Assembly: GCF_943734655.1 (NCBI RefSeq)
Contig: NC_071353.1
Span: forward strand, 156,316,179-156,380,178
DNA: 64,000 nucleotides
Direction of reading: 5' to 3'
DNA from: Sabethes cyaneus
Lineage: Eukaryota > Arthropoda > Insecta > Diptera > Culicidae
Shown: positions 10,400 to 21,160 of the stretch, piece after piece
Layout of the letters: each line of letters opens with the position of its first letter
How positions within the stretch are numbered: the stretch's first letter is position 1
Notes under the pieces: model-generated
What the model was told of the DNA's origin: nothing
What the model saw: the letters and a program-made list of their open reading frames with translations, nothing else
The model's database searches: none
Translations under genes and position numbers: made by a program

Positions 10400-11880
10400 T
10401 TTCTGCATAACTCGACAACTAATCAAGCAAATAGAACAAAATTTGGCATGTGGGTGTTTTCGGTGACAAGAATTTATTCTATGGTTGAGACCCCTCCCCT
10501 TTTTATAAGAGGAATTATAACTCCTCTCCTCTTTAAAAGGGGGGGCTTCCATACAAATTTCCTCATAACTCGAGAACTAATCAAGCAAATGGAACCAAAT
10601 TTGGCATGTGAAGGTTTTCGAGGGCAAGAATATTTTCTATAGTAAATAAGGACCCCTACCCACTTTAAGAGGGGGGGCTCCTGTACCAAAGAAACACAAT
10701 TTTCCTCATAACTCGAGAAGTAATTAAGCAAATGGAACCAAATTTGGCATGTGGGTGTTTTTGGAGACAAAAATTTTTTCTATGATGAATTGGGACCCTT
10801 CCCCACTTTAGGAAGGGGGGCTCCTATACAAACGAAATACAAATTTCCTCATAACTCGAGAACTAATCAAGCAAATGGAACCAAATTTAACACGTGGGTG
10901 TTTTTGGAGACATAAATTTTTTCTATGAAGAACTGGGACCCCTCCTCACTTTAGGAGGGGGGGCTCCTATACAAATGAAATACAAATTTCCTCATAACTC
11001 GAGAGCTAATCAAGCAAATGAAACCAAATTTGGCATGTGAAAGTTTTCAAGGGCAAGAATATTTTCTATGGTGAATTAGGACCCCTCCCAACTTTAAGAG
11101 GGGGGGCTCCTATACAAACGAAATACAAATTTCCTCATAACTCGAGAACTAATCAAGCAAATGGAACCAAATATGGCACGTGGGTGTTTTTGGAGACAAA
11201 AATTTTTTCTATGATGAATTGGGACCCCTATCCACTTTAAGAGGGGGGGCTCCTATACAAATGAAATTCAAATTTCCTCATAACTCAAGAACTAATCAAG
11301 CAAATAGAACCAAATTTGGCATGTGGAGGTTTCTGGAGGCAAAAATATTTTCTATGGTGAATTAGAACCCCTCCCCACTTTAAGAGGGGGGGCTCCTATA
11401 CAAACGAAATACAAATTTCCTCATAATTCGAGAACTAATCAAGCAAATGGAACCATATTTGGCATGTGGGTGTTTTTGGAGGCAACCATTTTTTCTATGA
11501 TGAATTAGGACCCCTTACCTTTTTAAGAGGGGGGGCTCTCATACAAACGAAATACAAATTTCCTCATAACTCTAGAACTAATCAAGCAAATGGAACCAAA
11601 TTTATCATGTGGGTGTTTTTGTAGGCAAGAATATTTTCTATGGTATATTTTCTATTGATTTCCCCACTTTAAGAGGGGGGGGGGCTCCTATACAAATGAA
11701 AAACAAATTTCCTCATAACTCGAGAACTAATCAAGCAAATGGAACCAAATTTGACATGTGGGAGATTTTGGAGTCTTGAATTTATTTTACGATAGTTAGA
11801 GACCTCTCACCCCTGTGGTAGGGGGATATGGACTCTCATACAAATAAAACAGAAATTTTTGCGAAACTCAAAAACTAATC
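10400..11880 (+). repeat. Internal ~143-bp tandem array of Helitron copy 1
   Basis: Units share CTCGAGAACTAATCAAGCAA, then TGGAACCAAATTTGGCATGTG, a variable ~45-bp part, then GACCCCTCCCCACTTTAAGA and a G7-8 tract followed by GCTCC. Conserved words recur near 10420, 10570, 10710, 10858, 11000, 11146, 11289, 11432, 11575 and 11722. The C-tract and G-tract in each unit can pair as a hairpin. Two unit subtypes differ in the variable part (TTTTGGAGACAAAAATTTTTTC versus CGAGGGCAAGAATATTTTC kinds) and tend to alternate. The many ~60-aa frames here are repeats of the array, not genes. Confidence 0.85.
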
Positions 11881-12772
11881 GAACTCGAGAACTCTTCCAT
11901 AAAACATTAGTCAATACAAAACCACAAAAACTATCTATAGTAACACTAGATCATTCAGGACGAGACGGTCGCGAGTGTTGCCGGTGACCCGCCGTCGGAA
12001 GCGCCGCCCACGGCTTGCAAAACTCGAGATTGTGACAAAGATCATCCGAGATTCTTGATTTATGTACAACACAGGTTAATTTGTGGCAATACGAAGTTTG
12101 TCGGGTCAGCTAGTATTCATATAAAGGTCAAATCCTGGTTATCTGACCTTCAACTTATACGTTAGAACTCATTTACAATCAATATATATAGATTGAGTTA
12201 CAATTCAACACAAAATTTTTTTTTGAAAATTACCCACATCTGTTTGTCTCACTGTTCCCTATAGGAATGTTTTATGAGAAATAGTGAAATAGTGGTGTTA
12301 GCAAACAATTCGATGGTCTTATATTTTTTATTTTTATCTCTCATTCCTATGAGATGCCATGTAGTAAATTTAATTTGGATTAGTTATGCGATTTGCCGTT
12401 AAAAATCACCTGAAAATGATCGCAATAAAATTTACTTTGACCCCCCCAAAAACGACTTTTGTTGAAAAATATACTAAAAAATTAACAAATTTTTCTCAAA
12501 CTGTATTATGTGATATAGATTCACAAACTTTACTTTGCAGGAAAATATCATGGATCTTGTATGTTTTATGGCGAAGCTATTCCCGATGTCTCACTGTTCC
12601 TGTTGTCTCACTGTTGACTACTCTCCCCTATATATGTTGCATATAGCATGTATACATGAAGAATCGAATGATTACAAGCGTGAATACATGCTACTATCAC
12701 TACAAAGAGACTTACGTAGTCCTGCGTCACCTATATATGCGGTCGTGTCTTGTACACAACCCCTCTGATTTT

Positions 12773-12794
12773 TTATTTATTTATTTATTTATTC
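12773..12794. repeat. (TTTA)n microsatellite
   Basis: About five tandem units directly after the right end of element X copy 1. Confidence 0.85.
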
Positions 12795-12829
12795 ATCGAA
12801 AGGGAAACATATGAAAATCCATATAGCGT

Positions 12830-13242
12830 TTCCTAGAGCAAACCGATTCATAATTAGCTACGTGACAGAAAGGGGAGCTGACTGAGAAGAAGCCGACAGT
12901 AGGGGGACGTGGAACGTGAGTATGAATGCTTGTTCCTCCATAACTCCGGAACGTCTGGACGGTTTGTCATCAAACGTCATTTGTCAAGTACATATTTTTT
13001 GACATAAAAGAACCAACGCAGGAGGGCTGACAAAAGAGGGAGGCGGCCTCTTACTAGTGATGAGGAAGGATCTAATGGGTAAAGTGAATGGATTTCTGAA
13101 AGGGAAAATAGGGTGGTCATTAACAAGGGGGAAGTTCAAAAACGTAAAAAAGGCTTTGCGTCGGTTTATAGGAATTACCAAAAAGAAGACAGATTTACAA
13201 ATATCTGGGGGACAACATGAGGGGAACTGACAAAGTGAGTAC
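12830..13242 (+). mobile_element. Fragment of a second Helitron-like family (V)
   Basis: Matches 35370-35830 over its length. Shared blocks include GAGCAAACCGATNCATAATTAG, GACAGAANGGGGAGCTGACTG, CATAACTCCGGAACGTCTGGA-like sequence, and GGTTTATAGGAATTACC with AGAAGACAGATTTACAA. Neither terminus is present here. See the more complete copy at 34935-35871. Confidence 0.55.
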
Positions 13243-14538
13243 ACACATTTAAATGAATAAAAAGGGTTTTGTTTCTTGCATTGTGAGAATTTTTGTTATG
13301 TTCGCCGAACACGGTCTGCCATAAGTCCATAAAAGTTAACAATCTATTGGCTGCAGTGCCATTCTTTTGGAACCAAAACTCTTCAGGATTATTACCATCA
13401 ATGTTTTGAAGTAGCTAATCATTGCTCATAATGCACGATAATAAGGTATCCACCGCAACCATTCCCACAAAGACTGAATAGGATAATCTACTGGCGAAAA
13501 TTTGCACACAATTTGCAGTAAAATGATTCCAATTTGTTACAAAACGTTCTCACTTCAATACAAATCCGCCCGAGAGCGGCAGGCGCGGGGGCAGATCCTG
13601 CTACATTTTACATTCCTTAGGGCAGACAACACACCCCTACTCAACAATCATCACTCTATTCATTCGCAGCAGTCTTCGACAGAGAGTCATAAGCGTTACG
13701 ACGTGACCACTTTCAAACCATTCTCTGGCTGCATGATGCTCGAACCACCAACGCGTGTTTGTTCCGTCCGTCCGCCCCGTCCGGAGGCGCGAAATTGACA
13801 CATTTCTCGGGTCGTTGCAGATCTCAGGTACCGCAGCAGCAGCACAGAGCAGCTTCACATAGAGGTCTTTCCACTTGGCAAGCAATCCATATACACACAC
13901 CCACACCGGAGGATTCGAATCGCAACAGTTATCTTACGTGTTTGAGCACTGATAATCGTCAGGTCGTACCAAGTACCAACATGGCTTAGAATGGGCCATT
14001 ATCAGTGTCAAGTCGTACCCACTAGAGGAGCTGCACTGCACTATGTAACACGTTTTGCCGTTTAGATCTGAGTGAGATTGGTGTCACAAACACACAGAAG
14101 AAAAAAATATATTCACGACCCGAAACAGCTACCCAAATTCCAGTCGGGAATGATTCTTCCGCCAAAACATATACAGACACTATGAGTATGAGACTGTAAT
14201 CTTTTCTACAGAATATGCTTTGCCTTGCTGCTCAACTTCTGCGGACCGCGCAATGCCGCGCGAAAGTGTGAATGACTGAGGTTAACATATGTACATATCT
14301 CGCATAGCTTCGCGCATAAACTATGAATGAATCTTATTCATTAGCGGGTAATACCGGGGCCGTATGTGGTAATAAATGCTAACACGGGCCGGCAAACTTC
14401 GGTACAAAGTTTGCACGAGTTTGTCAATTTATTTGCACAAATCCTATTTCCTTTCTTGGTGCTGCAGCTGGTCGGCGAGAGTGTGGGAATATTAAACAGC
14501 CGAATACTTTGTCGAGGGAAGAATCGCACCCTTTTCTA

Positions 14539-14563
14539 TTAATTAATTAATTAATTAATTAAT
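14539..14563. repeat. (ATTA)n microsatellite
   Basis: About six tandem ATTA units. Confidence 0.85.
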
Positions 14564-14881
14564 GGCAAATATTTGGTGACCTTTAAACTGTTGATCACAT
14601 TTGACACATAAATTAGCAGCCGGTGCTTTATCTACATCACCATCATTTCATGCTAAACTTTTCATCCATCATGTTCCGCTTTGTAATTGCCCAGCAAAGA
14701 TGAACTTGGAAGATTTCGTTTTTATCGAGCAAAATCGATAGACACTAGATTTGGCATACACACATGGTCGGACAGGAGAGCATCTAACCTTGTGTTTAAA
14801 AAAAATCCATCAAGATTCAATTGACATTTAACCTTGCTTGACAGCTTGTCGAGAACATTTTTCTCTACTCTACTGTTGCAG

Positions 14882-14922
14882 GTCAAGTCGTCGTACCCTG
14901 GCTACACTGGCTACCGAAGAAG
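14882..14922 (+). other. Candidate 41-nt microexon
   Basis: Preceded by a pyrimidine-rich tract ending TACTGTTGCAG and followed by a GTTAGT donor. It is open in more than one frame. Joined to the candidate at 21880-21929, two frames stay open across the junction. There is no homology support; this is splice-signal inference only. Confidence 0.25.
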
Positions 14923-15544
14923 GTTAGTTTTGCCCGTACGCGGTAATCTCTGCTTCTGAAGTGGGACTTTTTTCGAGTGTCGTACGCTAATCCGATCGTA
15001 TCCGTCCGTCAGTTACACTGGTAAGACGGTGGTGAGAGTTTAGCCGTACGCTGATTGTGCTACAAAGATAGATGAAAATACTGTACAATTCCAGCTTCGT
15101 AGTGTAGGGTTGTATAGCAAACGCCGCAACTAGAATAAACTGAATGGTTCAAACAAATTTCATAGCACAGAAAACATATCAGATATTTTCCGATACTGGT
15201 ATGAGACTTACTTGAAATCATTACTGTTATCTAACACAGCATTACATAGAACGCAGCGAGAAATAAATTCGGTGTTTTATAATGTCGCTTGCCATTCGCA
15301 TAATTGTAACGAATTTTCTAGAAATACAAGAAAGCGATCAAATAATGCCAAAAATAGTTTTATCAATCGGTGGTGCAAATGTCAAAACGAACCTCTGCAT
15401 TCGGCATTATACTGTCGCGTAGAAAAATTGGCAAAGCGACTCCGGCTGGTTTCATTTCATCAAACACCAACACTAACATTTGTAGCTTCAACCATAGCGT
15501 AAAACGTAAAGCGTAATTGAGTTCTGGCTTTTTACGCGATACGT

Positions 15545-15800
15545 TCGATTTCGATTGGCGCCCCCAGTGAGATTACCGAGATTTAGTAAGGCATTTGACA
15601 GAATAGACATTCCACAATACCTCTTCAAATTGGCAAAAATTGGAATAGAATCCAAACTCCTGAATTGGCTTCAGTCATATTTAATGAAACGCATGTTCGC
15701 TTTCAAAATTTCCTCCTATTCAAGTCCCCTCTGGAGCTCCCCAGGGCTCCCAATTAGGACCGCTTCTTTTCATCTTACACGTAATTGATATTTCCTTCTT
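15545..15800 (+). pseudogene. LINE reverse-transcriptase remnant
   Basis: Translation gives FSKAFDRIDIPQYLFKLAKI, the RT motif with the catalytic aspartate (FxxAFD), then SYLMKRMFAFKI. After a one-base frame change near 15735 it gives APQGSQLGPLLFILHVIDIS. These are consecutive blocks of the palm domain of jockey/I-type non-LTR elements. The YADD box and everything 3' are missing, so this is a dead fragment. A fragment of the same family lies 200 bp downstream in the opposite orientation. Confidence 0.75.
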
Positions 15801-15989
15801 ACTTTTTTTTTGGCAAATGGCATACATATGCTGAGTTCTGATGAAAGTTGATGGAGTATCGTGTAGTTCAACACTTTAATCAACACTATTACTTCTTACT
15901 CTGTGCAAGGTCGTAGCAAGATAGTACTTATTAGTAGAGATAAGGTCCGAAATTTGTTCATCTCTTTGCGGTTATCGATCGTAGAAGAG

Positions 15990-16480
15990 AGCTTCAGTTC
16001 AGTTTTTTTTTCATGTCGTCGGCATAAGTTAGTACTTTAAACTTTTTAAGAACGAAGAAAATGTCGTTTACGTACAAATTAAAAAAAAAGGAATTAAACG
16101 AAAGCCTTGAGGGACAGAAGAAATGACTTGGATGGGATCCGAGTTCTTTTCGATGAATTTTGAGGTTTTTTAAGAGACTTGCCTCAAATATATTTTTTGC
16201 AATTTAAAGACACACACTTAAATGTTCATGCGATCAAATACCTTGCTAAAATCCTTTTAAAGAGCTTCTACATGATGTTTAGTATCCATTCGTAATTCTG
16301 TAAATAAATTTAAGCGAATTTGTCGTAATCTAGTGGCCCATGAGGAAGCCATGTTGGGGCTTTCTAATTCTGTTTTTGAAATGGAGGACTAATTTTACAT
16401 TGACATTTGTCTGGAAAAGTTTTGCAATGCAAAAGATAATGGCAACACCACGATAATTCCGTACTGATTTGAAGATGGAC
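15990..16480 (-). pseudogene. LINE reverse-transcriptase remnant, opposite strand
   Basis: Reading the minus strand from about 16480: an ILSSIAKLFE-like start, then KPQHGFLMGHSTTTNLLKF, a decayed FSKAFDRMNI block, a gap, then SVPQGFRL, NLYVNDIFFVLKKFKVL and TYADDMK near 16020. Domain order is that of a jockey/I-type RT, but with stops and frameshifts throughout and part of the fingers/palm lost. It faces the + strand fragment at 15545-15800, so the two form an inverted pair. Confidence 0.65.
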
Positions 16481-16579
16481 ACTAGGAATAAATTTTTCCG
16501 TATTTTTTTTAGATTATTCCGGATTCTAAAGCCAAAATAACAGAATTACTAGGTAATTTATTAAATACAGGAGAAGTTC

Positions 16580-16745
16580 CTTGACCCATCTTTATCGACG
16601 GACTTCGCAGCCGGTTATTAGAGTACAGGAAAATTACGGGGTTAGTGCAAAGATTCTATTAACTCTCGGCACCGCCCAGTCGAGATTCGAACATACGACG
16701 ACTGTCTTGTAAGGCCAGCATCATACCCCGGAGCTAACTGGGCGC
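16580..16745 (-). repeat. SINE family A copy
   Basis: Minus-strand copy of the tRNA-derived SINE. The RNA-polymerase-III B box reads GTTCGAATCTCGACTGGGC on the minus strand. It is followed by TTAGAGTACAGGAA-like and GACTTCGCAGCCGG-like words (given here as the + strand). A TAACTGGGCGC-like word marks the tRNA-like head end. Confidence 0.6.
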
Positions 16746-16749
16746 GTCC

Positions 16750-17089
16750 TAAGAATCTTATTGTCTTTGAATACATTAAAAGTACTTCAGAATTTTTTTC
16801 ACTTTTGGCCAAATAACCGAAAAGAATATCCTAACCAAAACAAAACGAAAAGGATGTAACTAAGTAAATTTTCATACATAAATTACCTTCATTTAGGCTG
16901 GACGTTTCATGCGATTGCAATCTTAACGATACATCAAGTATTCAGACACATTCTGTTTTAGTAAAACATCTGTTGGCAGGTGGCTCGATTGACCAAATTT
17001 ATGACCAATTTCTTATCAAAAGGAGCCTTTACTCAGAACATTCTAAATTGGAATTTAGAGTTTGCTTTTCCTTGCACGTTGCAGGTACT
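16750..17089. other. Unassigned AT-rich DNA
   Basis: No gene or repeat end supported. It grades into the pyrimidine-rich tract that follows. Confidence 0.35.
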
Positions 17090-17540
17090 GGATGTTGCTT
17101 CTTTCTGGAGCTGGACTCTTCATAGACTGTTCTTGGGCACTTTTTGTACCTTCCATACTCTTTTTGGTTGCTTCTTAGATTCTTCTAGAACTCTTATTAT
17201 TAGACTCGTATTGGACTTTTCTTAGATATTTCCTATATTTTTTAGACATTCTCTCACTCTTCTTGGATTCTCCTTGAGCTCTACTTGGAATCTTCTTAGC
17301 CTTATCAACGACTCTTCCTGAACCCTTCCTAGGCTCATTTTGGACATTTTTTGTACTTTTCTAGCATTCTTCTTGGACTTTTCGTAGACTCTTCTTAATC
17401 TTCATAGATTTTCTAGGACTCTCCGCTGACTCTTCTAATTTTTTTACTTGGGCTTCCCTTTCAAATCTTCTTAAATTTTTCGTGTGTTTTGCTTGGACCA
17501 TTTTAAATTTTTCTTCGGTTCTTGGAGTCTCTTTGAACTC
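17090..17540. repeat. Degenerate short-period tract, CTCTTCTTGGACT type
   Basis: Words such as GACTCTTCTTAATCTTC, TTCTTGGACTTTTCGTAG and CTCTTCCTGAACCCTTCC repeat with drift. It is the reverse-complement class of the tracts at 900-1432 and 2620-2850. The tract appears to continue at 18270-18560, so the 17541-18269 segment looks inserted into it. Confidence 0.65.
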
Positions 17541-17559
17541 TTGTTAGGCTCTTCATTAC

Positions 17560-17695
17560 CTACGAATGGCCGAAACATAAATGGCCGAATCACGAATGTC
17601 CGAAATAACAAATGGCATAATATATCTAATGGCCGAATCACGAACGGCCGAATCACAAAAGGCTGAAACACGAATGGCCGAACGTCATGTCATAT
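17560..17695 (+). repeat. 15-bp minisatellite, CGAATGGCCGAATCA type (left array)
   Basis: About eight degenerate units of the form ATGGCCGAATCACGA. A 15-bp period equals five codons, so the ORFs here are repeat artefacts. The inverse array is at 18100-18255, and the pair flanks about 400 bp. Confidence 0.85.
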
Positions 17696-18099
17696 TCGGC
17701 CGAAAATAATCACGGTACCTGCACAAATGTTGCGTATATGCTGTCCTTACTCGCTGTCACTCGTTCGGACTTAACTAAGGGATAATCCCTACTAGTCAGT
17801 AAACCTAGGAAAATGTATGCACCTAAATAGTAGTGGTTTCTGCGGGGGGCTGCCCCCCTATGTCTTGTTCTTCTGAAACTAAGGCACATAATTTTACGAA
17901 AAGCTTTTTTCCTTCATCTATCAATGACGCGGATCATCACAGAGCTGCGAGTGGAACAAAAGGCAATAGAGGGGAAAATTTTAAAGGTTTTTCAGGGGGA
18001 TGTTTCAAATTCGCGGAGAGAAATGGATGAAAAAATTTATTCAAAATATGTAAGGTCTCACAAAATAAGCATTAAAATTTTTGTTGATTGAGGCATTCC
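17696..18099. other. Spacer between inverted minisatellite arrays
   Basis: About 400 bp. The stretch 17790-17860 (CCTAGGAAAATGTATGCACC ... GCGGGGGGCTGCCCCC) resembles 31560-31620, which lies next to a different short array inside Helitron copy 3. No gene is visible. Confidence 0.45.
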
Positions 18100-18255
18100 G
18101 GAAAAATTCGGCCTTTCGTGATTCGGTCTTTCGTGATTCGGCCTTTCACGATTCGGCCATTCGTAATTCGGCCTTTCACGATTCGGCCTTTCGTGATTCG
18201 GCCTGCTGTGACTGTTGTTGGAATTCGACCATTTGGATTTCGGCCATTCGGTACC
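18100..18255 (-). repeat. 15-bp minisatellite, inverted partner array
   Basis: About eight units of TTCGGCCTTTCGTGA, the reverse complement of the left array's class. With 17560-17695 it makes an inverted pair that could fold into a long hairpin. Confidence 0.85.
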
Positions 18256-18269
18256 AGCCCTCTTCATGG

Positions 18270-18560
18270 ACTCATTTACGACTCTTAATACGTTCTTTTT
18301 GGAGACTTCCTATACTCTTTTTGGACCAATCTGGCATTCTTCTTGGACTCTTCAACTCTTCTAGGTTTTTGTAGGTTTCTTCGTAGGCTATTCTTAGACT
18401 TCTTCTTTTATTCTCATTGAGCTCATTTTGACATTATCTTTGGTACATCTACGACTTTTTGTGGACTCCTCTAGAACTCTTCCTATGCTTTTCTTGGACT
18501 CTTTTTGAACATTTTCTGCATCCTTCGTGAACTTTTTTGGTAGTCCTCTGAGACTTTTAT
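18270..18560. repeat. Degenerate short-period tract, CTCTTCTTGGACT type (continuation)
   Basis: Same word class and strand bias as 17090-17540 (TTCTTGGACTCTTCAACTC, CTCTTCCTATGCTTTTC). Confidence 0.6.
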
Positions 18561-18589
18561 CGAGTTCTTATAGTGTGTGATTCGCGCAA

Positions 18590-20270
18590 GGTCGTCGAAT
18601 ACGGCGAAAACTCGCACTGAGAGGATGCTGCGTTTCAACATCTAGCGACTGACGGCAGACGGCGTGGCAGTGGAGTACGCCAGGAAGTTTGATCAATGCG
18701 CCGAAACAGAGAGAGCTGCGGAAAAAAGAATCCATCGTCTAAAGAAACGCGAGTACGAGGAGCATGTGCACGCCGACGCAGAGGAGCGATACGCCAGCAA
18801 CGACAAACGGAGTTTCTACAAAACGGTGGGATGCAGGAATTTTGCCATATCTGTGATATGCAATGATAGTGCTGGCAACCTGCTTACTGACAAAACGGCG
18901 GAGCACTTCCAGACTCTGTTGAATGCAGAGGTCAATGAGGAGATCAGCTGGGACGGGATAAGAATTGTAAGCGATGGCCAAGCTGTGGAGCCACCAACAC
19001 AGGAGGAGGTTAAGAAAGCAATCAGTGAGCTGAAAAACGGTAAGGCTGCTGGAAAGGACGGTATCCTGGCTGAACTTCTAAAAGCGGGGAGCGAGCAGCT
19101 GTACGAAGCAATCTACCGGACCATTGTTAGGATCTGGGAGGAAGAACAAATGCCAGAGGAATGATTGGATGGCCTCATTTGTCCCATTGTTTAAAAAGGG
19201 GTTTTCGACTCGCGTGTAGAAATTAATTACATTGCTCAATTCTGCCTACAGGGTGCTCTCCCGTATCCTGTTCTGCAGACTAAGACCGTTAGCGGACTTC
19301 TTCGTCGACGAGTACTAAGCTGGTTTTCGTTAGGGTCGCTCCACAACGAATCAGATGTTTACCCTGCGTCAGTTGCTAGACAAGTCCCGGGAGTACAACT
19401 TGCAGACACACCATCTGTTTGTGGACTTTAAGGCTGCGTACGATTCAGTCAAACGAAACGAGCTGAGGCAGATGATGCTAGAACATGGTTTTCCGACGAA
19501 TCTAGTTACGCTGATTCGTGCGATGCTGGATGGGTCCAAATCATGCATTAGAATAGCGGATGAGACCTCAGCCGCTTTCGTGACTTTGGATGGACTGAAA
19601 CAAGGGGATGCATTCTCTAACCTGCTATTCAACATCGCCTTGGAACTTGGAAAGGAATGGAACTATCATCATTAAATCTCGCATGATTCTTGGCTTTGCG
19701 GATGGCGTCGAAATCATCGGATTCAACCGTAGAGCAGTGGAAGAGGCCTTCAGACATTTTAAAAGGAAAGCGGCGAGGTTGAGGCTTACCATTAACACCG
19801 CCAAAACAGAGTACATGATTGTTGGCAGGGTACGTGGGAGACCAAGTGGTGTTGGTGCCGAGGTGGAGTTAGATGGAGAATGATACGAAGTAGAGGAGGA
19901 ATTTACATACCTACATACCTGATACAGTTGTGAAATGTGACAACGATGTAAGCCGCGAATCGGACTTTCTATGGATTACTTAGGCAGCTGAAGTCCCGTA
20001 GTTTGCAAATTCGCACAAAACTGGTGCTCTACTGAGTGTTCTACTCATCCTTCCGATTGCTAAAGGAAACTGATCGACGAGTGCTTGGGGGTTTTGAGCG
20101 TAAAATTCTGCGATCCACACTTGGTGGCAAAATGGAAGATGGAGTATTGCGTAGACGCATGAATCACCAAGCTGCACCAAGTATACAAATATGCTGATAT
20201 AGTGAAGGTAGTACAATGTGCCAGGACTCTGAATCCGTGATATCCCAGACAACCGACTGTTCTTCAAGGT
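18590..20270 (+). pseudogene. Non-LTR retrotransposon pol remnant (RT and 3' part)
   Basis: Three frame-shifted pieces of one pol gene. 18664-19164 holds the linker and start of RT (PPTQEEVKKAISELKNGKAA, GKDGILAELL, IWEEEQMPEE). Then a short decayed stretch reads LICPIV..KKG, and 19355-19675 gives FTLRQLLDKSREY, LFVDFKAAYDS (catalytic Asp) and GLKQGDAFSNLLFNIALE. 19608-19883 gives LGFADGVEIIGFNRRAVEEA, NTAKTEYMI and SGVGAEVELDGE. The catalytic FADD is here FADG, so the second metal-binding aspartate is lost. Decayed C-terminal sequence (VFERKILRS, LGGKMEDGV, MNHQAAPS) runs to about 20190. No endonuclease domain is seen upstream, so the copy is 5'-truncated. The clade is not assigned; RTE-like is one possibility. 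Confidence 0.8.
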
Positions 20271-21137
20271 AGCAACCTGGGGTTACTACTCTTTTCTTCC
20301 TATATAAACGTCGCCGCTTCGGCAGAAATTTACAATTTATGTCCGCAGTTGCTGGTTGGAGGGTAAGCAAGTTGTTAAACGTCGAAGAATATTTTGCCAT
20401 CTATTACAATCGTACGCATACTAGAAACACTATTCTATTTGACTGCGAATTATTAGGGGCTCAGTTCAGTAGAGTTGAACTAAGCTTAGAGTCATTCTTG
20501 ACATTAGAGCTCTGAGATAATTGTTTACGTCAGTACATAAGTGCAACCACTGACTATTTCACATAATCAAGGGGAAAAAATGATTACTCTAGGAAATAAA
20601 GTGCGATAGCAATACACTGCTACTAATAAGTTTGATTGGTACACTTAATCTCTATGAATCGAAAGCCTAGGCTAGGCTCTAAATTTTTCGGCAGTTTAAT
20701 TTCCACTCAATAACCTATATAATATTGACACAAATGTTCACAGGAATTATGCTCGTAAAACCAGCTTCAAACAGTACTCAAATAATGCAGTTCAAAATAT
20801 CAGAAAGCCCTTTTGTCAGCGCCCCCCCTCCACAGTGCCGTGAAACACGGAGGGCGAGTGAAGGGTTAGGGCCGACCCACTTTCAGCAGGATTAGCCAAA
20901 CAGTCATTAAATATTACATGTTACATATGCTCGCTGCTCTAGAAAACCTGCTCAACCCGATCCGGGCTCCAGCAAATCTTCTCATATCCGTTCTTCGTTT
21001 CCAAAACCCCGTCGGGTTTTGGCGCCTATTGTGTGGCTGCCGTATTCCGCGAGACAGCCGGCGAGAGAAACGGGCACCGGAAACGTATCGTCCCAGCTCA
21101 GAAGAACAGACTTCTCCCCCCGGTACCGGTACGTATG

Positions 21138-21160
21138 TTCGTTCGTTCGTTCGTTCGTAC
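21138..21160. repeat. (CGTT)n microsatellite
   Basis: About five tandem units of GTTC/TCGT. Confidence 0.85.

Larger units (their letters stand above)
10190..12113 (+). mobile_element. Non-autonomous Helitron-like element, copy 1
   Basis: Starts TCTCTACCTATAAAGAAGG, runs through a (CTGT)n stretch, and ends GGGTCAGCTAG. The flanks are A on the left and T on the right, with no target duplication. A short hairpin, GGCAA-TACGAAGT-TTGTC, lies 11 nt from the CTAG end. These are the expected marks of Helitrons (5'-TC, 3'-CTRR, A/T target, subterminal hairpin). No Rep/helicase gene is present. Roughly ten tandem units of ~143 bp fill 10400-11880. The element is nested in Y, which is nested in X. Confidence 0.75.
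9810..12628. mobile_element. TA-duplicating TIR element (Y) nested in X
   Basis: The left end GGGGAGAGACGTCTACAGTG and the right end, reverse-complemented GGGGAGAGTAGTCAACAGTG, form an imperfect terminal inverted repeat that extends into GAGACA. TA flanks both ends (9808-9809, 12629-12630). The second copy of X lacks this element and reads GCATGTTTATATG across the site, so the empty site is available in the window. Without the nested Helitron, Y is about 895 bp. It has no transposase. The TA duplication fits a Tc1/mariner-type MITE; class is inference. Confidence 0.65.
8928..12770 (+). mobile_element. Repeat element X, copy 1 (contains nested elements)
   Basis: The left boundary carries the near-palindrome GACGTAGGACTACGTC (8930-8945) and the right boundary a related inverted word, ACGTAGTCCTGCGTCA (12714-12729), then a tail ending in CCCCTCTGATTTTTT. 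The same unit occurs at 45070-47903 in the same orientation, and a piece lies inverted at 52260-52768. X bears about four diverged tandem units of ~97 bp (9221-9555), each containing a form of CCAATTTGATATCTGTG plus GGGAAGT. Copy 1 was interrupted by a TA-flanked TIR element (9810-12628), which was itself interrupted by a Helitron (10190-12113). No coding capacity is visible. The class is not assignable. Confidence 0.6.
13245..15540. other. Apparently single-copy island; no gene recognised
   Basis: Higher GC than its surroundings from about 13560 to 15060, with no match to other parts of the window. Short frames on both strands have no recognisable domain. It contains an (ATTA)n run near 14540-14563 and one well-formed internal exon candidate (14882-14922). 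It could be intron or UTR sequence of a large gene, but nothing proves this. Confidence 0.35.

Noticed and set aside
17560..18255. CRISPR-like regular repeats
   Set aside because: Units are contiguous 15-mers with no unique spacers, in a eukaryotic transposon context; a minisatellite.
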